Notes under the pieces: generated by a model
The model's input: the letters and a program-made list of their open reading frames with translations, nothing else
Told to the model about the DNA's origin: nothing
The model's database searches: none
Assembly: GCA_030144725.1 (NCBI GenBank)
Contig: JASKMD010000012.1
Span: 10,842,621 to 10,906,620 of the forward strand
DNA length: 64,000 nt
Source: Haematococcus lacustris
Taxonomy: Eukaryota > Chlorophyta > Chlorophyceae > Chlamydomonadales > Haematococcaceae
Reading direction: 5' to 3'
Part shown: piece by piece, positions 19,700 to 40,527 of the stretch
How positions within the stretch are numbered: the first letter of the stretch is position 1
How the letters are laid out: the number at the start of each line of letters is the position of its first letter
Position numbers and translations under genes: made by a program

Positions 19700-19947
19700 T
19701 GTCTTCGGCGTCCAGGTCCAAGGTCCAGGGTCCACGATGCGGTACTCGTTCGGCTCGTCTCAGCGTGCAACTTCACGCGCTGTGCCCAAACGACCTCGTT
19801 GATGCGTCTGCGGTCAGAGAAAACAAAGCAAAAATTTGTTGGTGCAGTTATTACCGACCTCCCCTAGGTCTCAACAAACTACATGCCAAGTTTCAGACCT
19901 CAACTCTCAGGTTTTTCAAGCCAGGCAGCCCTTAATTTGCACGAGTG

Positions 19948-20367
19948 AGGGAGGTGGGGCTTGAGCTTGCCCAGGGACCAGGCTGCCATGCCAAGCTGCC
20001 AAGCATCAAACTGCTCCGGTTTTGCATGAGGGCTCCCAGCTGTGCCACCCCTCGCCTCCCCAGCCATGCGTTGCAGCAGGGTCATCACTGCATTGCACTG
20101 AGCCTGGGTCATGCGGGCTCTGCTGTTCGCGCATGCAGGAACGGCGGAAAGCGGCGTTGCTAAGCGGGGATGTGGCAGGCGATAAGGAGTGGGTTCGCGG
20201 GTACCACACTCATAGATCACTGCCTCGTCGCCGCGCAGCATGCGGTTAGACGTGAATGAGACGGCACGAGCGATACGCTCTGCAGGGCGACACGATCGCC
20301 CCAGGTACCATGCACTGACCTGCTGATCATCTGTTGCACTGACCTCCTTTCCATGCACCGCCTGCAA
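19948..20367 (-). pseudogene. OPR-like gene copy 0, 5' piece
   Basis: It corresponds base for base, with rare substitutions, to 27369-27788. It carries the N-terminal half of the first OPR-like exon and is cut at 19948 by the transposon whose other flank holds the rest (3628-3804). Together they are one disrupted gene copy. Confidence 0.88.
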
Positions 20368-20389
20368 TTCCGAAACCGACTAGGTTGCC

Positions 20390-20397
20390 TATATAAG
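20390..20397 (+). promoter_or_regulatory. TATA box, NYN copy 1
   Basis: TATATAAG lies 313 bases before the proposed ATG 20703. The inverse strand also reads TATATA towards the OPR-like gene, so the region may serve both directions. The same sequence occurs at 27811 and 35232. Confidence 0.5.
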
Positions 20398-20702
20398 CAC
20401 CATATCTGAGTGTAGAGTCACAGCCGTCATGATACCACGGGTAGGCTCCCTGTCAGCTGGGGGCGCCTGACCCTATGCCGTTTTGAAACCCGGCCAGCAG
20501 CTTTGGCAAGTTCGTAGCATCTGTGTGTGACTTTCTAGCAAAAAGCCCCAAACCGTGTCCTGCCTCAGCAATGCCACGCTGAGTGCATCCTTCTAACTGA
20601 TCGACTAGCCAACCGCGAGTACGGAGTGGACGACGACAAGAGGATAACCGACACATTGTGGCCACTGCGACACAAGGACGCAGCCAGTGTAGGTGTCTCT
20701 CA

Positions 20703-24375
<3,673 letters not shown>

Positions 24376-25848
24376 CAGCGTGTCCAGCTAGGCAAGTGCA
24401 AATGCAACTATTGCAATCCACACATTGCCTTGGCGCCCGTCACAACTGTTGTGCGCCCCCCGCTGTGACACAGGAAGGTAACACCAAACAAACGACCTAC
24501 GCAGCCAAGCTGGTACTGGAGTTTCGATACACAGAGATGTGTACCGTGAGACCTCCATTTGCATGTGATGGTGATAGGACTGCGTCTGAGGGCTGCAAGC
24601 CCTAGCAAAAGCCCAGATAGCTTGCCAACTGAGCTTGTCATCATTAGCTTGTCATTATGTGCTTTCTGTGCACAGTTAGGACCCTCCTGATCGACTGTTG
24701 GCATTGCCTGGGCCCCATGCCATCATTATGGCACCATCAGGTCAGGTTGTCAGGTCCGCCTGGCATTGTGATTGTGTGCCCCATGCCCTCGGCACCGTGA
24801 CATCAGCAAGCTGTTACGGGGAAAGAACGGCTGAATTATAGGGCATGTGGCAGCTTTGATTCGCGCCTGATTAGAGCCTTATCATAATAGAAACCCTCTA
24901 AAAAGCCTCTAAATACCTCAAAAAAGTACACATTCAACCAAGCTCGGGACAGGCATTCCGTGTAGCCAAGCGAGCCCTCTATGCTGATGTGCTTCGATGC
25001 TCAACCCTCACCGCGAGCTCGAAATAAGCCTCGTGTAAAGGACACACCCTCTTTTCAACTTGGAGTATACCCGATGCACTGCAATGTGCCTTGTGTTGCT
25101 TGTGTGCCTGCACTGCTGCTGCGCCACAACTGAGCTTGCACCACTCAGAAGACTGCAACAAACGACCACCAAGCCCAACCACATTACCACACCACATAAG
25201 CTGTATTAACGACCACTTCCATCCCTTCGCGTTGTCCTCCTTGCAGCTGACTGTGCTAATGGACAAACATGCACGACCAGGCTATTGCTGACATCGTGCC
25301 ACCTGCCTACATAGCGCAATCCAACCAGCAATATCACAGCCATAGTCATAGCCACCAACGCATGGCATGAGTAACTAACATAGTTCGCTGCAACCACTAA
25401 TTCATGGCCAACTGCAGCACACCTACTTGTAGACCGCAGGCATCCAGGCAGGGTGTATGCAACGTCGTGCCTCATCCCATGCAGCCTGATTGCCAGACCA
25501 CACCTCAGCCCCTGCCGCCCAGCCTGCACCGCCCTGCCACACCTGCCACACTTGCTGCTGCCCTGGCCACAGCCACACTGCAGCAGCCAGGCTAGAGGAG
25601 CTCTTGGCAGCAATCAGGGGCACCACCTAAGGCTGGCTGCTGGCCTGATTGCTGCACATGGTCCAGGGCATCACACCTGCCACCTACAACACCCAGCCTG
25701 GCCACCAGGTCACACTCATACCCACACCCATCCCCACTTGCCCTAGGCCAGCAGCGCAGCACACAGCCCAGCACAGCCAGACCAGGTCAGACCAGCACCT
25801 CAACTACCCAGCTGCAGCGGCCCCTACTACCTCCGCCCACTGCACCAT
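24376..25848. other. intergenic, no gene seen
   Basis: Downstream of NYN copy 1 and of the converging OPR-like gene. An AT-richer patch occurs at 24835-24950. 25680-25740 has CA-rich repeats. The same holds for 31797-33269 in unit 2. I see no coding frame with splice support. Confidence 0.55.
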
Positions 25849-27788
25849 CTATCCATGACTCACACCCTTGGCCGAACTGGGCAGGGCAGCAGCGCCTGCA
25901 CTTTTGGCCTGGGCAGCTGGTAAGGGGAGTACGCCCTGCTGCCTTGCCTGCTGCCCAGCTGACACCCTGACTGCCTGCTGCTGCTGAGCTGCTGGTGTGG
26001 CTGCTGGTGCCTCCACCTGGCCTGCACAGTGCCCCCCACCTGCCTGCAGCAGCTGCCGCCACGCCTCAGCCTCAGGCAGGCTGGGCCGCACCTGCTCACG
26101 CATGAAGGCTGCCCGCTCACTGTCACTGGCCAGTTGGTCAAAGACTGCTTTGTTCACCATGACCCCTGCATTAAACTGGGTCAGCTGATGCAGCTTGGCA
26201 TGAGCCACCACCCCTGATATGCTGCTATCAGGCAGGAAGTCAGGGCTTAGGTCCACTGATATGCCCCGGGTCAGCCCCAGCACCAGCAGCTGTGCGCACT
26301 GTGTGTAATCCTGGCTGATCACTGCCAGAACGTGCTCAGCTTGCACCAGCTGTAGTCTTTCTGTAGCACGGTCTGTAGCAATAGTGGCATTAATGCTCTG
26401 CATATAGGCTGCTGCCTTGCCAAGCAGCTCTTGCAATGTTGTTGATGCTGTTAGGAATATCTGGCCCCCAGTGCAGGCATGCAGCCACTGACTGGCTGTG
26501 TGTAGCTGAGTGAGATTCTCCTCGCCCCACAGCTCATCACTCTGACCCCTCCTGCTGCACTCCCTCCACAGTGCTGCTGCCATGCTCTTCAGCTGCGGCT
26601 CACTGGCCAGCTGGCTATGACCTGATGACACTGCCTGGTGGATGAACAGGGCAAGGAACATGCTCCTGGCGTACAGCAGTTTGGTCAGCTCTTGGATCTT
26701 GAAGGCTGCCAGGTCTGCCTTGGCCACCCCTGCTGCCAGGCTGCGCACCGAGCTGTCCAGGTAGCCAAGGCGGGCCAAGGCATACAGGCTGCTGACCATA
26801 TTTTGGCTGCTCATACTCTGTTGCATCCGTGGTGCACGTTCAGCCAGTTGCCTGCAGACCTCCTTGTCATGCCACAGCACCAGGCCCATGGTGTACAGGA
26901 TGTTGCTGACGTTTTGAGCGTCAAGGCCAGGCACCCCAGCCTGTGCCCTGGCTGAAGATTGGTCCAGCAGCTGCCTTGCCTCTTCCCTGCAGCCAGGCAG
27001 CTTGCTGGCAGCCCAGATCAGGTTGGCTCAATTTCTAGGCTTAGCATCCCTCATGACCTCACCCTGAAGGTGGCGGCTGTGACTGACTGCAGAAGGGGCT
27101 GGGCACTGCCTGTGTAGCCTGACTTGGCCATGGCCCACAGTGTCATGCTGATGTCCTGATCACCAGCACCCCTGGCCAGCTTCCCATGCAGCAGCTGCAT
27201 TGCCTGGTCACACAGCCTAGTCAAGTCCGGGCTGCTGCTGCACTGCATGCCAGCTGTAGCCAGACTATGCAGCAGGTTGCTCCAGTCACGCCAGCCGCCC
27301 CTCTTCATGGCCTCACTGCTGGCACTGTGGCGGGCAATGGCTGTGCAGGCTGAGGTGACAGTGGCAGCAGGGAGGTGGGGCTTGAGCTTGCCCAGGGACC
27401 AGGCTGCCATGCTAAGCTGCCAAGCATCAAACTGCTCCGGTTTTGCATGAGGGCTCCCAGCTGTGCCACCCCTCGCCTCCCCAGCCATGCGTTGCAGCAG
27501 GGTCATCACTGCATTGCACTGAGCCTGGGTCATGCGGGCTCTGCTGTTCGCGCATGCAGGAACGGCGGAAAGCGGCGTTGCTAAGCGGGGATGTGGCAGG
27601 CGATAAGGAGTGGGTTCGCGGGTACCACACTCATAGATCACTGCCTCGTCGCCGCGCAGCATGCGGTTAGACGTGAATGAGACGGCACGAGCGATACGCT
27701 CTGCAGGGCGACACGATCGCCCCAGGTACCATGCACTGACCTGCTGATCATCTGTTGCACTGACCTCCTTTCCATGCACCGCCTGCAA
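25849..27788 (-). CDS. OPR-like (octotricopeptide-type) protein, copy 1, possibly inactivated
   Basis: Helical repeat segments such as WSNLLHSLATAG, ISMTLWAMAKSGY, VSNILYTMGLVL and MVSSLYALARLGYLD resemble OPR proteins, which in green algae bind organelle transcripts. First exon 27788 to about 27060, with the first in-frame ATG at 27662; the second part runs from about 27050 to the TAG at 25849-25851. Between them, the repeat-like reading EVMRDAKPRN-x-ANLIWAASKL needs a one-base frame change near 27060 and crosses a TGA at 27028-27030. Either these are inactivating lesions, or a 53-nt GTCATG...CCAG intron removes them. The gene straddles the unit 1/unit 2 junction and is divergent from NYN copy 2. 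The C-terminus is Gln/Ala-rich with no recognised RAP domain. Confidence 0.65.
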
Positions 27789-28123
27789 TTCCGAAACCGA
27801 CTAGGTTGCCTATATAAGCACCATATCTGAGTGTAGAGTCACAGCCGTCATGATACCACGGGTAGGCTCCCTGTCAGCTGGGGGCGCCTGACCCTATGCC
27901 GTTTTGAAACCCGGCCAGCAGCTTTGGCAAGTTCGTAGCATCTGTGTGTGACTTTCTAGCAAAAAGCCCCAAACCGTGTCCTGCCTCAGCAATGCCACGC
28001 TGAGTGCATCCTTCTAACTGATCGACTAGCCAACCGCGAGTACGGAGTGGACGACGACAAGAGGATAACCGACACATTGTGGCCACTGCGACACAAGGAC
28101 GCAGCCAGTGTAGGTGTCTCTCA

Positions 28124-31796
<3,673 letters not shown>

Positions 31797-33269
31797 CAGC
31801 GTGTCCAGCTAGGCAAGTGCAAATGCAACTATTGCAATCCACACATTGCCTTGGCGCCCGTCACAACTGTTGTGCGCCCCCCGCTGTGACACAGGAAGGT
31901 AACACCAAACAAACGACCTACGCAGCCAAGCTGGTACTGGAGTTTCGATACACAGAGATGTGTACCGTGAGACCTCCATTTGCATGTGATGGTGATAGGA
32001 CTGCGTCTGAGGGCTGCAAGCCCTAGCAAAAGCCCAGATAGCTTGCCAACTGAGCTTGTCATCATTAGCTTGTCATTATGTGCTTTCTGTGCACAGTTAG
32101 GACCCTCCTGATCGACTGTTGGCATTGCCTGGGCCCCATGCCATCATTATGGCACCATCAGGTCAGGTTGTCAGGTCCGCCTGGCATTGTGATTGTGTGC
32201 CCCATGCCCTCGGCACCGTGACATCAGCAAGCTGTTACGGGGAAAGAACGGCTGAATTATAGGGCATGTGGCAGCTTTGATTCGCGCCTGATTAGAGCCT
32301 TATCATAATAGAAACCCTCTAAAAAGCCTCTAAATACCTCAAAAAAGTACACATTCAACCAAGCTCGGGACAGGCATTCCGTGTAGCCAAGCGAGCCCTC
32401 TATGCTGATGTGCTTCGATGCTCAACCCTCACCGCGAGCTCGAAATAAGCCTCGTGTAAAGGACACACCCTCTTTTCAACTTGGAGTATACCCGATGCAC
32501 TGCAATGTGCCTTGTGTTGCTTGTGTGCCTGCACTGCTGCTGCGCCACAACTGAGCTTGCACCACTCAGAAGACTGCAACAAACGACCACCAAGCCCAAC
32601 CACATTACCACACCACATAAGCTGTATTAACGACCACTTCCATCCCTTCGCGTTGTCCTCCTTGCAGCTGACTGTGCTAATGGACAAACATGCACGACCA
32701 GGCTATTGCTGACATCGTGCCACCTGCCTACATAGCGCAATCCAACCAGCAATATCACAGCCATAGTCATAGCCACCAACGCATGGCATGAGTAACTAAC
32801 ATAGTTCGCTGCAACCACTAATTCATGGCCAACTGCAGCACACCTACTTGTAGACCGCAGGCATCCAGGCAGGGTGTATGCAACGTCGTGCCTCATCCCA
32901 TGCAGCCTGATTGCCAGACCACACCTCAGCCCCTGCCGCCCAGCCTGCACCGCCCTGCCACACCTGCCACACTTGCTGCTGCCCTGGCCACAGCCACACT
33001 GCAGCAGCCAGGCTAGAGGAGCTCTTGGCAGCAATCAGGGGCACCACCTAAGGCTGGCTGCTGGCCTGATTGCTGCACATGGTCCAGGGCATCACACCTG
33101 CCACCTACAACACCCAGCCTGGCCACCAGGTCACACTCATACCCACACCCATCCCCACTTGCCCTAGGCCAGCAGCGCAGCACACAGCCCAGCACAGCCA
33201 GACCAGGTCAGACCAGCACCTCAACTACCCAGCTGCAGCGGCCCCTACTACCTCCGCCCACTGCACCAT
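31797..33269. other. intergenic, no gene seen
   Basis: Unit 2 counterpart of 24376-25848, near-identical. Confidence 0.55.
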
Positions 33270-35209
33270 CTATCCATGACTCACACCCTTGGCCGAACTG
33301 GGCAGGGCAGCAGCGCCTGCACTTTTGGCCTGGGCAGCTGGTAAGGGGAGTACGCCCTGCTGCCTTGCCTGCTGCCCAGCTGACACCCTGACTGCCTGCT
33401 GCTGCTGAGCTGCTGGTGTGGCTGCTGGTGCCTCCACCTGGCCTGCACAGTGCCCCCCACCTGCCTGCAGCAGCTGCCGCCACGCCTCAGCCTCAGGCAG
33501 GCTGGGCCGCACCTGCTCACGCATGAAGGCTGCCCGCTCACTGTCACTGGCCAGTTGGTCAAAGACTGCTTTGTTCACCATGACCCCTGCATTAAACTGG
33601 GTCAGCTGATGCAGCTTGGCATGAGCCACCACCCCTGATATGCTGCCATCAGGCAGGAAGTCAGGGCTTAGGTCCACTGATATGCCCCGGGTCAGCCCCA
33701 GCACCAGCAGCTGTGCGCACTGTGTGTAATCCTGGCTGATCACTGCCAGAACGTGCTCAGCTTGCACCAGCTGTAGTCTTTCTGTAGCACGGTCTGTAGC
33801 AATAGTGGCATTAATGCTCTGCATATAGGCTGCTGCCTTGGCAAGCAGCTCTTGCAATGTTGTTGATGCTGTTAGGAATATCTGGCCCCCAGTGCAGGCA
33901 TGCAGCCACTGACTGGCTGTGTGTAGCTGAGTGAGATTCTCCTCGCCCCACAGCTCATCACTCTGACCCCTCCTGCTGCACTCCCTCCACAGTGCTGCTG
34001 CCATGCTCTTCAGCTGCGGCTCACTGGCCAGCTGGCTATGACCTGATGACACTGCCTGGTGGATGAACAGGGCAAGGAACATGCTCCTGGCGTACAGCAG
34101 GTTGGTCAGCTCTTGGATCTTGAAGGCTGCCAGGTCTGCCTTGGCCACCCCTGCTGCCAGGCTGCGCACCGAGCTGTCCAGGTAGCCAAGGCGGGCCAAG
34201 GCATACAGGCTGCTGACCATATTTTGGCTGCTCATACTCTGTTGCATCCGTGGTGCACGTTCAGCCAGTTGCCTGCAGACCTCCTTGTCATGCCACAGCA
34301 CCAGGCCCATGGTGTACAGGATGTTGCTGACGTTTTGAGCGTCAAGGCCAGGCACCCCAGCCTGTGCCCTGGCTGAAGATTGGTCCAGCAGCTGCCTTGC
34401 CTCTTCGCTGCAGCCAGGCAGCTTGCTGGCAGCCCAGATCAGGTTGGCTCAATTTCTAGGCTTAGCATCCCTCATGACCTCACCCTGAAGGTGGCGGCTG
34501 TGACTGACTGCAGAAGGGGCTGGGCACTGCCTGTGTAGCCTGACTTGGCCATGGCCCACAGTGTCATGCTGATGTCCTGATCACCAGCACCCCTGGCCAG
34601 CTTCCCATGCAGCAGCTGCACTGCCTGGTCACACAGCCTAGTCAAGTCCGGGCTGCTGCTGCACTGCATGCCAGCTGTAGCCAGACTATGCAGCAGGTTG
34701 CTCCAGTCACGCCAGCCGCCCCTCTTCATGGCCTCACTGCTGGCACTGTGGCGGGCAATGGCTGTGCAGGCTGAGGTGACAGTGGCAGCAGGGAGGTGGG
34801 GCTTGAGCTTGCCCAGGGACCAGGCTGCCATGCTAAGCTGCCAAGCATCAAACTGCTCCGGTTTTGCATGAGGGCTCCCAGCTGTGCCACCCCTCGCCTC
34901 CCCAGCCATGCGTTGCAGCAGGGTCATCACTGCATTGCACTGAGCCTGGGTCATGCGGGCTCTGCTGTTCGCGCATGCAGGAACGGCGGAAAGCGGCGTT
35001 GCTAAGCGGGGATGTGGCAGGCGATAAGGAGTGGGTTCGCGGGTACCACACTCATAGATCACTGCCTCGTCGCCGCGCAGCATGCGGTTAGACGTGAATG
35101 AGACGGCACGAGCGATACGCTCTGCAGGGCGACACGATCGCCCCAGGTACCATGCACTGACCTGCTGATCATCTGTTGCACTGACCTCCTTTCCATGCAC
35201 CGCCTGCAA
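33270..35209 (-). CDS. OPR-like protein, copy 2, possibly inactivated
   Basis: Counterpart of 25849-27788 with offset 7,421. It carries the same frame change (about 34481) and TGA (34449-34451), so any inactivation predates the duplication. Few residue differences are visible (for example Thr-Lys to Thr-Asn in the helix after the third repeat). The first in-frame ATG is at 35083. It is divergent from NYN copy 3, with a shared upstream region around the TATA-like 35232-35239. Confidence 0.65.
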
Positions 35210-35231
35210 TTCCGAAACCGACTAGGTTGCC

Positions 35232-35239
35232 TATATAAG
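35232..35239 (+). promoter_or_regulatory. TATA box, NYN copy 3
   Basis: TATATAAG lies 313 bases upstream of ATG 35545, between the divergent NYN and OPR-like genes. Confidence 0.5.
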
Positions 35240-35544
35240 CACCATATCTGAGTGTAGAGTCACAGCCGTCATGATACCACGGGTAGGCTCCCTGTCAGCT
35301 GGGGGCGCCTGACCCTATGCCGTTTTGAAACCCGGCCAGCAGCTTTGGCAAGTTCGTAGCATCTGTGTGTGACTTTCTAGCAAAAAGCCCCAAACCGTGT
35401 CCTGCCTCAGCAATGCCACGCTGAGTGCATCCTTCTAACTGATCGACTAGCCAACCGCGAGTACGGAGTGGACGACGACAAGAGGATAACCGACACATTG
35501 TGGCCACTGCGACACAAGGACGCAGCCAGTGTAGGTGTCTCTCA

Positions 35545-39296
<3,752 letters not shown>

Positions 39297-40527
39297 CAGC
39301 GTGTCCAGCTAGGCAAGTGCAAATGCAACTATTGCAATCCACACATTGCCTTGGCGCCCGCCACAACTGTTGTGCGCCCCCGGCTGTGACACAGGAAGGT
39401 AACACCAAACAAACGACCTACGCAGCCAAGCTGGTACTGGAGTTTCGATACACAGAGATGTGTACCGTGAGACCTCCATTTGCATGTGATGGTGATAGGA
39501 CTGCGTCTGAGGGCTGCAAGCCCTAGCAAAAGCCCAGATAGCTTGCCAACTGAGCTTGTCATCATTAGCTTGTCATTATGTGCTTTCTGTGCACAGTTAG
39601 GACCCTCCTGATCGACTGTTGGCATTGCCTGGGCCCCATGCCATCATTATGGCACCATCAGGTCAGGTCGTCAGGTCCGCCTGGCATTGTGATTGTGTGC
39701 CCCATGCCATGGGCACCATGACATCAGCATGCCAGTAGTGGGTCATAATTGCACTTCATGAAAGCCTCAGTCATCATGCCATCATTGCCTGGTGCTTTAC
39801 ATTCACCAGCATCAGCATCTCAATCGTTATGTCATGAACACGCCTTATGGTCAATATGACGCCGTTCCAATCTTCATGACACCACATTTTGTGGTTGCTG
39901 TTGATCCGATGCTTGTAATAAAAGTTGCTATACTACAACAGAGTGGTGCAAAAATGACTCCTCTTCCTACCCACCACCTCCCAGCCTACCCACCACCTCC
40001 CAGCCTACCCACCACCTTTCATGACCACCAGCTGGCACATGCAGTAGAGGTGCTGAGTCACAATGCATGGCAGCGGGAGCAAAGATTGGTTGCAGTCGAC
40101 CACACCACGGGTGCAGGTGGTCACCCCTCCCATTGGACCACCTGTGCGGGTGCGGGTGAAGGGGCTAACGGTGCACCTTTGCTTTGCCTCGACGCAAAGC
40201 ATAACCGACTATGCTGTGCATTTGGTTGCTTGCTTTGCCACCGGACCACCACCACAACACCAAAGTCTCATATGTACCCACCACCAATCTGATATGTACA
40301 TCACCACAAAATCTGATATGTAGGAGTCACTCAATTACCAACTTATTGATAGATCACCAAACACCAATCAAGCCACTCGCCGAAGTAGAAGGGCGAAGTA
40401 ACTCCCGCGGGCCGTAACAGCCCAGTCCCTGACCGTACGTTATGCGCTTGTACCGGCAGTCGGTTGGTCGAGTTTTTTTTCACGGAGGAGATTTGTGCAC
40501 CACCGGAGGTACAGCGATGATCGAGCA
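39297..40527. other. intergenic between NYN copy 3 and the HSPA12-like gene
   Basis: 39297-39729 is the last part of the duplicated unit. 39966-40018 holds three CTACCCACCACCTCCCAGC units. 40255-40325 has CACCACAA-rich short repeats and three TCTGATATGTA-like words. A TGTAATAAAA motif at 39914-39923 could be a distal polyadenylation signal. No gene seen. Confidence 0.55.

Larger units (their letters stand above)
10824..19855 (-). mobile_element. full-length LINE (dual-endonuclease, Dualen/RandI-like)
   Basis: The 13-bp sequence GACCTCCCCTAGG flanks both ends (10811-10823 and 19856-19868) as target duplication. On the minus strand the element starts at 19855 and ends at 10824 in a (TTTC)n tail, plus-strand GAAAGAAAGAAAGAAAGA. 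ORF1 starts at 19699. The large second ORF contains an AP-endonuclease half, RT, PHD-like finger, RNase H, a CCHC zinc motif and a restriction-like nuclease motif. Two endonuclease types in one element is the hallmark of the Dualen/RandI group described from Chlamydomonas; that assignment is inference from domain content. The gap at 18039-18538 removes the ORF1/APE junction. Confidence 0.9.
3805..19947. mobile_element. CACTCG-ended DNA transposon (CACTA/EnSpm-like, non-autonomous) carrying nested insertions
   Basis: The left end is CACTCGCGCCGATTAAGG (3805-3822). The right end, read inverted from 19947, is CACTCGTGCAAATTAAGG, matching at 15 of 18 positions. The flanking dinucleotide AG is duplicated (3803-3804 and 19948-19949), and one AG at this point gives the uninterrupted exon present at 27361-27380. 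With the LTR element and LINE removed, about 2.3 kb remains (3805-4037, 8862-10823, 19869-19947) without a transposase frame, so I infer a non-autonomous element. CACT termini and a 2-bp duplication fit CACTA/EnSpm, but family assignment is inference. A palindrome CCCTGCGCAGGGTCCTAGG near the left end (3958-3976) recurs in many copies near the right end, like the subterminal repeats of this superfamily. Confidence 0.75.

Noticed and set aside
19948..19948. Left breakpoint of the tandem duplication at 19948
   Set aside because: The apparent boundary is a transposon insertion junction. The missing sequence continues at 3628-3804, so the duplication may extend further left.
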